Part shown: positions 8,154 to 16,894 of the stretch, in pieces
Position numbering within the stretch: the first letter of the stretch is position 1
How the letters are laid out: each line of letters begins with the position of its first letter
Assembly: GCF_012912005.1 (NCBI RefSeq)
Contig: NZ_JABBEA010000004.1
Span: 124,001 to 188,000 of the forward strand
Direction of reading: 5' to 3'
DNA: 64,000 nt
Source of the DNA: Paenibacillus sp. SZ31
Lineage (GTDB): Bacteria > Bacillota > Bacilli > Paenibacillales > Paenibacillaceae
Position numbers and translations under genes: made by a program
Notes under the pieces: model-generated
What the model was told of the DNA's origin: nothing
Seen by the model: only the letters and a program-made list of their open reading frames with translations
Databases searched by the model: none

Positions 8154-9023
8154 ATGAATACGACGTATCAAATCCCTGCCACAACCCATCTGGGCGAAGT
8201 GAGTCTACGAATTAAGAATCTCGACCGTTCGATCCAGTTCTATACTAATGTGGTCGGACTAAAATTGTTGGAGCGGAGCGGCAAAGCAGCTACGTTAACA
8301 GCGGACGGCAAACAGTCCCTCTTGCGATTGGAAGAGCTGACGGATGGAATTACCTTGCCTGAACGCTCACACGCAGGCTTGTATCATTTCGCCATCCTGC
8401 TACCTGACCGCAAGTCCTTGGGTCTTGCTCTGCGTAATCTGGCCGCATCCGGTATCGAAATCGGCCAAGGCGATCATCTGGTCAGTGAAGCCTTCTATAT
8501 CTCCGATCCCGATCTGAACGGGATTGAGATCTATGCTGACCGTGCACGTGACACCTGGAAACGGGATAGCGATAATAATTACGTCATGGCAAGTGATCCT
8601 GTGGATGTAGAAAGTCTGTTTGCCCTGACGGAGAATGAACCTTGGCAGGGTCTGCCTGCTGGCACCGTTATTGGTCACGTACATTTCCACGTTCGCAGCC
8701 TGGAAGAAGCGCGCAACTTCTATACCGGCATTCTTGGTTTTGATATCGTAGGTAACTTCGCTAACATGTCCGCTTTATTTGTTTCTGCCGGCGGCTATCA
8801 TCACCATCTGGGACTCAATATCTGGGCGGGAGTGAACGCACCTGTTAACCCGGATAACGCTACAGGAATTGACTACTTCACCATTGTTTACGCCACGAAG
8901 GAAGAAGTACAACAGGCACTTGAACAATTGCGTCAATCCGGCGCAGCCATTACACAAGTGGAGAATAGCTGGTTTACGGTAGACCCACAGAATATCCGTA
9001 TCCGTCTGACCACTGCAAACTGA
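8154..9023 (+). CDS. VOC-family extradiol dioxygenase, CatE-like
   Basis: A 289-residue protein with two vicinal-oxygen-chelate domains (about 12-130 and 168-285), the size and layout of Bacillus CatE, a catechol-2,3-dioxygenase. Visible features are HLGEVSLRIKNLDRSIQFY, SDPDLNGIEIY and GHVHFHVRSLEEARNFYTGILGF. Candidate iron ligands are the His of the GHVHFHV segment, the His cluster YHHHLGLN, and a Glu near the end of the second module. Catechol cleavage and detoxification is the family role; other glyoxalase-like activities remain possible. It begins with GGAGG seven bases before ATG, stands alone and ends at a strong terminator. An inverted repeat upstream may bind a redox or quinone-sensing repressor. 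Confidence 0.82.
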   Translation: MNTTYQIPATTHLGEVSLRIKNLDRSIQFYTNVVGLKLLERSGKAATLTADGKQSLLRLEELTDGITLPERSHAGLYHFAILLPDRKSLGLALRNLAASGIEIGQGDHLVSEAFYISDPDLNGIEIYADRARDTWKRDSDNNYVMASDPVDVESLFALTENEPWQGLPAGTVIGHVHFHVRSLEEARNFYTGILGFDIVGNFANMSALFVSAGGYHHHLGLNIWAGVNAPVNPDNATGIDYFTIVYATKEEVQQALEQLRQSGAAITQVENSWFTVDPQNIRIRLTTAN

Positions 9024-9105
9024 CTTTGTTTGCGCAGTACTTTAATTTAACTAACATCCAGCATTCTGCATCATTCGATCCCAATCGCTCACGGGTCACA
9101 TGAGC

Positions 9106-9163
9106 AAGCCCGGGCAGCTGTTTTCTCTACATCACAGAGAGATCAGCTACCCGGGCTTTTTGG
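9106..9163 (+). terminator. strong terminator after the VOC gene
   Basis: Long GC-rich hairpin with arms AAGCCCGGG (9106-9114) and CCCGGGCTT, ending in a T-tract at 9157-9161. It may work in both directions. Confidence 0.85.
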
Positions 9164-9239
9164 TTGTCTATTTATAAAACTGGAACAATTGGCACATCCT
9201 ATCCATATACACAGACGAGATACGTTAAGGAGATACCTT

Positions 9240-10352
9240 ATGATTGAAAAGGGGCGCTTAACTGTTAGGCAGCTCGCTTCACTAATGTTCCTGTGCACGA
9301 TTGGGGAACAAATTCTGGTCTTTCCTTCTATGATTACATCCTACGCACAGCAGGATGCCTGGTTATCCGCCTTGTTAGGAGTCGCAGGTGGCTTCGGCAT
9401 ACTCATCATTATGCTTGTTACCTACAAACTGCATCCCCGATTAAGTCTGATTCAGAATGCCCTTCGCACACTGGGACCTTGGATTGGGGCCTTGTTTAGC
9501 TCTTTTTACCTTTTTTATTTCCTGATCAGTACCTCAACGTTCATCAGAGAGATTGGTGATTTTATGGCTACTCAGATCTTGCCTGAATCTCCATTATTGG
9601 TTCTGCATTTGGCTTTTATGTGTGCGCTTGTCTGGGGGCTTCTATCGGGTCTGGAGAGCATCGGTAAGAGTGCCGAGGTCTTTCTTCCTCTGGTCGTGTT
9701 GTTTCTGCTTATTCTGACGGTGTGTCTAATCCCCCATGTACATTTGGCCAATATCCAACCGGTACTTGCACAAGGATTTCTTAATCCACTCAAAGGTTTT
9801 GTCGCTGTACTCACATATCCCTACTGCGAGCTGTGCATATTCATGATGCTCTTCCCCTATACGAAAAAGGAACCCCATCTGGAGAAGGACATCCTGTTAG
9901 CGGGTACGATTGGCGGATTGTTACTTACACTGACGCTGAGTATGTGTCTGCTCGTCATGGGACCATGGATGACACAGCATCACTGGTTCGCCTCATTCAA
10001 CCTTTCACAGAAGATCAATATCGGAAACTTCCTGCAACGGATTGAAGCCTTCATGGCATCGGTCTGGATTATTGCCGTTTTCTTCAAAGCCGCACTGTTC
10101 TTCTACAGTTTTGTCCTTGGCACGGCTCACCTATTTCGCTTGTCCAGTTATCGTTCACTGATTCTGCCGGGTTCCATGCTTATTCTCGCCATGTCCATTC
10201 TGATCGCTCCGGACGAGAACTTTTACCTCAAGGTCATCATTCCCTATTGGATTGACTGGGATCTGACCTGTGGCATAGCGCTTCCGTTATTGCTCATTCT
10301 GGTGCATCATATGAAGTCCCGTTTTCAAAAATACAACAAGATTCCAAATTAA
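9240..10352 (+). CDS. GerAB-type spore germination permease
   Basis: A 370-residue membrane protein with about ten hydrophobic segments, of the GerAB/APC-like endospore permease family. It starts with the typical IEKGRLTVRQLASLMFLCTIGEQILVFPS and has the helix-9/10 pattern NIGNFLQRIEAFMASVWI. GerAB proteins sit in the spore inner membrane, where they bind germinants. GerAA and GerAC partners are not adjacent, so this is an orphan B subunit. The ATG at 9240 has GGAG seven bases upstream. Only 37 bases separate it from the ligase gene, so the three genes 9240-12303 may be one transcript tying germination to DNA end repair. Confidence 0.86.
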   Translation: MIEKGRLTVRQLASLMFLCTIGEQILVFPSMITSYAQQDAWLSALLGVAGGFGILIIMLVTYKLHPRLSLIQNALRTLGPWIGALFSSFYLFYFLISTSTFIREIGDFMATQILPESPLLVLHLAFMCALVWGLLSGLESIGKSAEVFLPLVVLFLLILTVCLIPHVHLANIQPVLAQGFLNPLKGFVAVLTYPYCELCIFMMLFPYTKKEPHLEKDILLAGTIGGLLLTLTLSMCLLVMGPWMTQHHWFASFNLSQKINIGNFLQRIEAFMASVWIIAVFFKAALFFYSFVLGTAHLFRLSSYRSLILPGSMLILAMSILIAPDENFYLKVIIPYWIDWDLTCGIALPLLLILVHHMKSRFQKYNKIPN

Positions 10353-10389
10353 CCTGTGCCAAGGGGTTGGTACGTGAAAGGAGTTCTCC

Positions 10390-11340
10390 ATGTTCAAACC
10401 GTTGATTCCGTTCGAACCCATATCCCGGGCCACCTTGCCCACAGGACCGCAATGGATTGCCCAGGTCAAATGGGACGGAGTCCGTATGCTTGCCTATGAG
10501 GACGGGCAGGAGCTACGTCTGGTGAATCGCAGATTGCATGATCGAACCGCACAGTATCCCGAGCTGGTAACACCACGCAATTTATGTTCAGGCTCCTCCT
10601 ATATCTTGGATGGAGAAGTGATTGCGCTGGACCCTGACACCGGAAAACCTTCGTTTTATCACGTTCTGCGGCGGGATCGAATGAGCAGGCCCGAAGGCAT
10701 CGCCCAGGCCATACATCAGATTCCGGTTACTTATATGGTATTTGATATCCTCTTCTATGAGGGACAATGGGTGACGGATCAGCCATTGGCAGATCGACAA
10801 CGCCTGTTGCACGAGGTTCTCAACACCGCTCCCCATGTTCAGGAGGTCACCAATACGCTTGATGCTGCTTCCCTGCTTACGGTCATGAGACAGCACCAGA
10901 TGGAAGGCATCGTCTGTAAGGATCTCACCAGCAGCTACGGCATTCAGGGTAAGGATCAGCGCTGGCAGAAGGTCAAAATCATGCATGATGTAAGTGCCAT
11001 GATCGGAGGAGTCACTTACCGGAGCGGTATCGTGAACGCCGTCGCGATTGGTGTATATGATGGGCCTAACTTTGTCTATATTGGTCATGTCGGGACTGGC
11101 AAGCTGAACTCCAATACTTGGCGGGAACTCACACATCAAGTGGAGCCTCTGGTCAGGCAGGATAGGCCGTTCCACAATGTACCCGAGCGCAGTGCGGAGA
11201 CCACATGGGTGGAACCACGAATAGGAGTCAAAGTTCAATATATGGAACTGACACATCATCGCACATTGCGTCATCCCAGTATCCAGACCTTCGCAGATGT
11301 AACCCGCGAGGATTGTCTGGCGAACCAGCTTCTTCAATGA
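10390..11340 (+). CDS. ligD: ATP-dependent DNA ligase (LigD ligase module)
   Basis: Stand-alone ATP-dependent ligase of 316 residues corresponding to the ligase domain of LigD. Adenylation motif I is KWDGVR with Lys27 as the predicted nucleotidyl lysine. Motif Ia is VNRR, motif III YMVFDILF, motif IV EGIVCKD and motif V WQKVKI; an OB-fold follows (about 200-316). It seals ends held by Ku. In Bacillus subtilis the ligase is fused to the polymerase domain; here the polymerase is the next gene. The ATG has AAAGGAG seven bases upstream. Confidence 0.93.
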   Translation: MFKPLIPFEPISRATLPTGPQWIAQVKWDGVRMLAYEDGQELRLVNRRLHDRTAQYPELVTPRNLCSGSSYILDGEVIALDPDTGKPSFYHVLRRDRMSRPEGIAQAIHQIPVTYMVFDILFYEGQWVTDQPLADRQRLLHEVLNTAPHVQEVTNTLDAASLLTVMRQHQMEGIVCKDLTSSYGIQGKDQRWQKVKIMHDVSAMIGGVTYRSGIVNAVAIGVYDGPNFVYIGHVGTGKLNSNTWRELTHQVEPLVRQDRPFHNVPERSAETTWVEPRIGVKVQYMELTHHRTLRHPSIQTFADVTREDCLANQLLQ

Positions 11341-11412
11341 TGAAGAGATCGCTGCACGCGTGTTTCAGCCCATGATTCCAACGATTGATTAGACATATAG
11401 GAGGTGTTCCGT

Positions 11413-12303
11413 TTGGCCCCAAAGATCCAAGGAACCATCATAATAGATGGAACTGAGCTAACGGTCACGAACCCGGACAAGCTGTTGTGGCCGGATGCGG
11501 GTGTTACGAAAGCCATCTATCTGCAAAAGCTGGCCGCCCTGGCTCCGTATCTGCTCACATATACAAGCAATCGATTGCTTACAACCATAAGGTATCCTCA
11601 CGGAGCTGGAGGGACATTTTTCTATCAAAAGAATGCCCCTGAGCCTGTCCCTGATTATGTTCGGACTGAAGTACACGACGGCATCCGCTATGTGGTCATG
11701 AATGGACTCCCCGAATTGTTATGGCTCGGCAATCTGGCTGCACTTGAATTCCATCCCTCCCTGCATGCGATTGGAAGCACTCTGCCCTGTGAATGGATGA
11801 TTGATCTGGACCCCTCTCAGGAGCATGAGCCACGGATTATGGAAGCTGCACTCATCGTTGGCGAGACCCTGACTTCTCTTGGTCTGAGGTCCATTCCCAA
11901 AACTTCAGGCGCCACAGGCGTTCAGATCATTGTTCCGATTATTCAAGGGATATCCTTTGACGAATTGCGGGATATCGGGTATTTTGTTGGTAAATATGTC
12001 ACTCAAAAGCACCCGGATCTATTCACACTGGAACGACTCAAAAAGGACCGTGGAGACCGGATTTATTTTGACTACCTCCAGCATTATGGGGGCAAGACCC
12101 TTGCGGCTCCCTATACACCACGTGCCAAATCAGGAGCCACCGTCTCTACTCCACTAACCTGGGATGAGGTTCGAAACAATGTCTCCATCCAGGATTACCA
12201 TCTGATGAACATTGTTGAGCGCCTGAATGACATCGGTGATCTGATTGCAGCCGTTGAACCCCAACCGGTTGAGCTCATTCTCAAGCACTTGAAGAAAAAA
12301 TAG
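11413..12303 (+). CDS. LigD-type primase-polymerase domain protein
   Basis: Archaeo-eukaryotic-primase-like end-joining polymerase of 297 residues. Present are TNPDKLLWPDAGVTKA, RYPHGAGGTFFYQKN, and the catalytic DLD at residues 131-133. In the TSGATGVQI motif (about 164-172), a Gln stands where the mycobacterial enzymes have His. It fills gaps, preferring ribonucleotides, during Ku-dependent end joining. The TTG at 11413 is chosen because AGGAGGTG lies six bases upstream; the in-frame GTG at 11404 is inside that site. It follows the ligase gene by 72 bases. The split arrangement is noteworthy, as the two activities are commonly fused. Confidence 0.9.
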   Translation: MAPKIQGTIIIDGTELTVTNPDKLLWPDAGVTKAIYLQKLAALAPYLLTYTSNRLLTTIRYPHGAGGTFFYQKNAPEPVPDYVRTEVHDGIRYVVMNGLPELLWLGNLAALEFHPSLHAIGSTLPCEWMIDLDPSQEHEPRIMEAALIVGETLTSLGLRSIPKTSGATGVQIIVPIIQGISFDELRDIGYFVGKYVTQKHPDLFTLERLKKDRGDRIYFDYLQHYGGKTLAAPYTPRAKSGATVSTPLTWDEVRNNVSIQDYHLMNIVERLNDIGDLIAAVEPQPVELILKHLKKK

Positions 12304-12340
12304 CCGACTCCCTCATCACAAGGGTGTCGGCTATTATCAT
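12301..12340. terminator. convergent terminator between end-joining genes and yitT-like gene
   Basis: A hairpin with 8-bp outer arms TAGCCGAC/GTCGGCTA (12301-12308, 12326-12333) overlaps the stop of the polymerase gene and lies between convergent genes. The T-tract is weak. Confidence 0.55.
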
Positions 12341-12358
12341 TCATGCGTATATACATCG

Positions 12359-13267
12359 CTAATGGATACCTTTTTTCTTAAAACGTCCGCCCTTCACATC
12401 ATGAATGTTACCGATAGCCACAAAGGCTTGCGGGTCCCAATCTTCAACGATGGTCTTGAGCTTCGCTTCTTCCAGACGGGTGATTACGACAAAGATGATC
12501 TTCTTCTCGTCCCCGCTGAATCCGCCCTCTCCATCCAGGAAAGTCACCCCGCGACCGAGACGGTCTGTCAGAGCTGAACCGATATCACGATATTTCTCAC
12601 TAATGATCCATACCGACTTGGACTGGTCAAGTCCTTCATTCACAATATCAATCATCTTCATCGCAATATAATATGCAATCATGGAATACAGGGCATTCGG
12701 CCAGCCGAATACAAATCCTGCACCTGCGAAAATAAATACGTTAATGAACAATACGATCTGTCCTACAGACAACGGTGATTTCTCACTAAGCAGGATCGCC
12801 ACAATCTCCGTACCGTCCAGTGAACCGCCAGACCGAATAACGAGTCCAACACCCACACCCAGGATCAATCCGCCGAATACAGCTCCGAGCAATGGCTCCC
12901 CTGGTGTTAATGCAGGAACATGGTGCAATAATGAAGTCCCGATGGACATGACCACGATCCCCAGCAGCGTGGATAACGCAAATGTTTTACCAATCTGCTT
13001 GTAACCCAGAATCAGGAACGGCAAGTTGAGCAAAGTCAGGAATATTCCCAGTGGCAGATGTGTAAGCTCCGACACCATAATTGAAATACCTGTAATCCCA
13101 CCATCAATAACACCATTTGGCACGAGAAACACTTCAAGCGATACAGCCATCAGTGCAGCACCGATCAGAATCATCACAATACGTTGCAGCAGCTTTAATG
13201 TAAACACCGAGCTTTTGACGCCCCGGTCAGGCTTGGATGTCAGTTCTTTAACCGTTACATTGGACAT
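12359..13267 (-). CDS. YitT family membrane protein (DUF161/DUF2179)
   Basis: A 302-residue protein with five or six hydrophobic segments (about residues 28-210) carrying the family signatures EVFLVPNGVIDGGITGISIM and GLVIRSGGSLDGTEIVA. A cytosolic C-terminal DUF2179 domain (about 225-295) contains GRGVTFLDGEGGFSGDEKKIIFVVITRLE. Function is unknown for the family; a transport role with a ligand-sensing tail is a reasonable guess. Monocistronic, facing the end-joining genes. Confidence 0.9.
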   Translation of the reverse strand: MSNVTVKELTSKPDRGVKSSVFTLKLLQRIVMILIGAALMAVSLEVFLVPNGVIDGGITGISIMVSELTHLPLGIFLTLLNLPFLILGYKQIGKTFALSTLLGIVVMSIGTSLLHHVPALTPGEPLLGAVFGGLILGVGVGLVIRSGGSLDGTEIVAILLSEKSPLSVGQIVLFINVFIFAGAGFVFGWPNALYSMIAYYIAMKMIDIVNEGLDQSKSVWIISEKYRDIGSALTDRLGRGVTFLDGEGGFSGDEKKIIFVVITRLEEAKLKTIVEDWDPQAFVAIGNIHDVKGGRFKKKGIH

Positions 13268-13340
13268 GGTATCCCCCCCGTTGGATCAGTATGTGAATCC
13301 ATTTCATAAATCATTTAAATACTCCACGGGGGAACCTACA

Positions 13341-13405
13341 TATAGAAGTGCGTGTTCACAAAGATCGATTCTATACGTACCCTGTCAGTACGAGCACAAG
13401 CATCT
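13341..13405 (+). repeat. degenerate fragment of the MITE-like repeat
   Basis: Begins TATAGAAGTGCGTGTTCA then CAAAGATCGATT, almost identical to the outer end of the copies at 2899 and 59926. Similarity fades through a TCAGTACGAG segment and the other end is missing. Probably a decayed or truncated copy. Confidence 0.65.
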
Positions 13406-13460
13406 AAAGGCTATATGAAATGGATTCAAGATTGTCTTAATTCCGGTTTACACTTTCAAA

Positions 13461-13497
13461 AGAGAGCAAAAGGGAGCCTGTTTTCCCGCAGACTCCC
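13461..13497 (-). terminator. cls terminator
   Basis: On the minus strand, a 9-bp stem GGGAGTCTG/CAGGCTCCC is followed by TTTTGCTCTCTTTTG. Confidence 0.7.
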
Positions 13498-13625
13498 CTC
13501 CTTCGCCAAGACATGATTTATATATCTATTATATCATAAAAGATCAAATTTGAGCAAAATACTTAGCAAAAAGAAGATAAATTCACAAAAAGTGAACTTA
13601 TCTTCAGAAATCTGCCCTAAATCGG

Positions 13626-15065
13626 CTAAAGAAGCGGAGAAAGCATCCGAGAAAGCATTTCTGCGCCTTTTTGCCACCGTGAACGCTTCTGAAATACCCG
13701 CACATCGATCTGACTACATTCCCCGAGATCCCGTTCAAAGTCAGCAACCAAACGGTCAATAGGAGTGCTCTCAAACAATACGGCCGTCATTTCGAAATTA
13801 CAGAAAAAACTACGCATGTCCATATTGGCCGTGCCTACCGTAGCGAGCAACTCATCTACAATCATCACTTTGGCATGTACAAAACCTTTGCGATATTGGA
13901 AAAACTGCACACCTGCTCGCAACAGCTCCTCCACGTATGAAAGTGACGCCAGATGCACGAGCTTGGAATCGGATTGATAAGGAATGATAATTCTCACATC
14001 GACCCCACTGACAGCAGCCGTTTTGAGTGCCTCATACAGCGCAGGATCCGGGATAAAGTATGGTGTGGTAATGTAAATCCGGTCACAGGCTACCGAAATG
14101 GCGCCAAAACACATTTCCTGAATGGCATCCCAGTCCTGATCCGGTCCACTGGCCAGAATCTGAATTCGTTCTTCTCCGCTACAGATATGAGGTGGAAACA
14201 ATTCCGCAAGCTGAGGTTCGGTAATTCGCTCACCTGAAGCCAATTTCCAGTCGTTCAGGAACGTACTTTGCAGGAAGTACACGGCATCTCCCTCAATCTG
14301 CACATGTGTATCCCGCCAGAAACCTATCTCCGGATATTGTCCAAGGTAATCATCGCCTACATTAATGCCGCCCACGAAGCCAACCTGTCCATCCACAACG
14401 ACAATTTTACGGTGATTCCGGTAGTTAACTCTTCGGTCAATTGTTGCAATCAGTGGCGGCAGAAAATAATGAAACTCCACACCTGCATCCTGCAGTTTGC
14501 GGATAAAACTCCAGCTCATCTTGTGACTGCCAAGACCGTCACAGATAAACCGAACCTTCACGCCCTCCTGTGCCTTGCGAATCATGACATCCTGAAACTT
14601 CGTACTGATCACATCATCACGGAAAATGTAAAATTCCACATGCAAATGATGCTTTGCTTTTTCCATTTCCCTCAGCATCGCTGCAAATGCCTCTTCCCCA
14701 TTCGTGAGCACCGTGCTGTGATTACAACCCGTAATGGGGCTCTCCGACAGATGGGATAGCAGGTTAAACAATCGATGCTGATGGTTGTAACGATTGCCCG
14801 GCATCTCTTCAACATCTCCAATGATGTGGGCTTGTTCCCAGATCGTTCCCCTCATTTCCCGGAAGATCCGTGATCCGCCCTTACGAAGCTTTTTGCGTTT
14901 GTTATAGTCCTGGGCCACGAAATAGTACACCACAAAACCGACCAGCGGCACACAGAACAAAATAAACAGCCAAGCCACAGCTTTGGCCGGATTCCGAAAT
15001 TCCAGCAAAAGAATCGTGGCTGCCTGAAAAATAAATACGACTAATATAATGACCAGCCAGAACAT
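13626..15065 (-). CDS. cls: cardiolipin synthase
   Basis: A 479-residue phospholipase-D superfamily enzyme that condenses two phosphatidylglycerols into cardiolipin. Two N-terminal transmembrane helices (about 2-20 and 30-50, PLDc_N) precede two HKD motifs: HRKIVVVDG with His218 and HAKVMIVDE with His397. Each is followed by the usual GG-N or GTANMDMRSF segment. Length and layout fit the family well. It has a GAGGAGG ribosome site and its own terminator. Confidence 0.94.
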   Translation of the reverse strand: MFWLVIILVVFIFQAATILLLEFRNPAKAVAWLFILFCVPLVGFVVYYFVAQDYNKRKKLRKGGSRIFREMRGTIWEQAHIIGDVEEMPGNRYNHQHRLFNLLSHLSESPITGCNHSTVLTNGEEAFAAMLREMEKAKHHLHVEFYIFRDDVISTKFQDVMIRKAQEGVKVRFICDGLGSHKMSWSFIRKLQDAGVEFHYFLPPLIATIDRRVNYRNHRKIVVVDGQVGFVGGINVGDDYLGQYPEIGFWRDTHVQIEGDAVYFLQSTFLNDWKLASGERITEPQLAELFPPHICSGEERIQILASGPDQDWDAIQEMCFGAISVACDRIYITTPYFIPDPALYEALKTAAVSGVDVRIIIPYQSDSKLVHLASLSYVEELLRAGVQFFQYRKGFVHAKVMIVDELLATVGTANMDMRSFFCNFEMTAVLFESTPIDRLVADFERDLGECSQIDVRVFQKRSRWQKGAEMLSRMLSPLL

Positions 15066-15440
15066 TCGGCTTCCTCCTCAGTTGGCAAGCTTCATCACCT
15101 TGCCAATCTCTCACTTACACAGCTTTGACGATTAAGCCTGCAGCTAATCATAGATACCCAATGTAACCCCTGTTCGTAACGTTTACTTAGATAAAACTTT
15201 ACATAAGCATACGAAATACTTGATTCTGGTAATCCAAAATTCTGCTCATCAATTGTATATTTTGACTGTGTTACCTTCTACATATCAGATTAATGATCGA
15301 ACAGAACCGCATTGTGACGCCAATCTGCTCAATTTTGCTTCCAGACTCTCCCTCTTTTCTTCATGAGAAGGTGGTCTTCTTACGTAAAATTAGATATAAT
15401 ACTCGTTAAAAACTTATTACCTAAAGGAGAAGAGCAGTGA
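15066..15440. other. divergent intergenic region between cls and the CorC/HlyC-type gene
   Basis: About 375 bases of AT-rich sequence with no gene. A -10 TATAAT-like hexamer (about 15393-15398) precedes the plus-strand gene, but no good -35 is seen. I looked for a magnesium M-box and do not see one. Confidence 0.5.
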
Positions 15441-16802
15441 ATGGAAAGTGAGAGGTATGCGTTAAATTTAGTATTGGTGGCTTTTTTGATAGGACTTTCG
15501 GCGTTTTTTGTTGCAGTGGAGTTCGCTCTGGTACGGGTTCGTCCGAGCCGGATCGACCAAATGATTGCAGAAGGAAACAAGCGTGCGCTGGCTGTGAAAC
15601 AAGCCGTTGCCAATCTGGACGGATATTTGTCTGCCTGCCAGCTTGGAATCACGATTACATCTCTGGGACTAGGCTGGCTGGGTGAACCAACGGTAGAGAA
15701 GATTCTCCACCCTGTGTTCGAAAGCATGCAAATTCCTGAGGCGGTTTCTTCATTCTTATCGTTTGTCATCGCGTTTGCTTCCATCACGTATCTGCATGTT
15801 GTGGTTGGTGAACTCGCTCCAAAAACGATTGCAATCCGGAAAGCCGAGACTGTTGCACTGCTGACGTCTACACCTATCATCTGGTTTAACCGAATTATGT
15901 ATCCTTTTATCTGGCTGCTAAACGGCTCAGCGAACCAACTGGTGAAACTGTTCGGAATCAAACCTGCTTCTGAACATGAAGATGCTCACTCCGAAGAAGA
16001 GTTGCAGATCATTATTAATGAAAGCTTTGAAAGTGGTAAAATCAACCAAGCCGAGTTCGGTTATGTAAGCCGGATCTTTGCTTTTGATGAGATGTTAGCC
16101 AAAGAAATCATGGTACCTCGGACCGATATGGTCTGCCTTTATGTGAATAGAACGAACGAGGAAAACCTGGAGATCATTCGTGAAGAACAATATACCCGTT
16201 TTCCAGTAGTGAATGAGAGTAAAGACGATATCATCGGTATCATTAATACGAAGCAATTCTTCCTGGAACTTTACGGAAACGATGAACCTGTCGATCTGTC
16301 CTCCCTGATTCAGCCTGTATCGGCTGTTCACGAAACAACTCCTGTGAAGGACTTGCTCAAGAAAATGCAGAAGGATGGCGTACATATCGCCGTACTTGTC
16401 GACGAATATGGAGGAACTTCCGGAATTGTAACCATCGAGGATGTACTTGAGCAGATTGTTGGTGAGATTCGCGACGAGTTCGACGCAGACGAAGTGGAAG
16501 ATATTCAAGTCATCAATGAGAATTATGTCATTATGGATGGCAAGGTTTCCTTATCGAAGGTGAACGACATGTTTATGTCCAGCCTGGATGCAGATGAGTG
16601 GGACACCATTGGTGGGTGGCTCTACAGCCATCGTCCCGAGATGAACGAACAGGAAGAATATGAGTTCGAGAATCTAATCTTTGTTTTGCTGGAAAAAGAC
16701 AAGAATCGGTTCTACAAAGTTGCTGTTGTTCCCAAGGAACCACTGACCATGTCTGACTACACCGATGAAGACGAGAAAGAGTCTCCTAATTTCTCTAAAT
16801 AA
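15441..16802 (+). CDS. CNNM/CorC-HlyC family membrane transporter with CBS domains
   Basis: A 453-residue protein: DUF21/CNNM membrane domain (about 1-190, with LSAFFVAVEFALVRVRPSR and QLGITITSLGLGWLGEP), a CBS pair (about 215-335, with MVPRTDMV and VDEYGGTSGIVTIEDVLEQIVGEI), and a C-terminal CorC/HlyC domain (about 350-440, WDTIGGWLYSHRP). The family includes magnesium and cobalt efflux proteins and is often mislabelled as hemolysin. Substrate is not deducible here. AAGGAG lies upstream of the ATG, with a spacing on the long side. Confidence 0.9.
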   Translation: MESERYALNLVLVAFLIGLSAFFVAVEFALVRVRPSRIDQMIAEGNKRALAVKQAVANLDGYLSACQLGITITSLGLGWLGEPTVEKILHPVFESMQIPEAVSSFLSFVIAFASITYLHVVVGELAPKTIAIRKAETVALLTSTPIIWFNRIMYPFIWLLNGSANQLVKLFGIKPASEHEDAHSEEELQIIINESFESGKINQAEFGYVSRIFAFDEMLAKEIMVPRTDMVCLYVNRTNEENLEIIREEQYTRFPVVNESKDDIIGIINTKQFFLELYGNDEPVDLSSLIQPVSAVHETTPVKDLLKKMQKDGVHIAVLVDEYGGTSGIVTIEDVLEQIVGEIRDEFDADEVEDIQVINENYVIMDGKVSLSKVNDMFMSSLDADEWDTIGGWLYSHRPEMNEQEEYEFENLIFVLLEKDKNRFYKVAVVPKEPLTMSDYTDEDEKESPNFSK

Positions 16803-16820
16803 AGCAACTTTATATACAAT

Positions 16821-16862
16821 AAGAAGAGCACTTGCCTATATTGGTAAGTGCTCTTCTTATTA
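16821..16862. terminator. bidirectional terminator
   Basis: A 16-bp stem, 16821-16836 with 16843-16858, between convergent genes, T/A-rich on both sides. Confidence 0.85.
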
Positions 16863-16894
16863 TTTCTCGCTCAATATGTCACTTTCCCAAGGTA

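Larger units (their letters stand above)
13268..13625. other. intergenic region between yitT-like gene and cls
   Basis: Holds the yitT-like gene leader, a degenerate fragment of the MITE-like repeat (13341-13405) and the cls terminator (13461-13497). No further gene is seen. Confidence 0.6.

Noticed and set aside
15066..15440. Magnesium M-box before the CorC/HlyC-type gene
   Set aside because: None of the conserved M-box segments can be found in the region.
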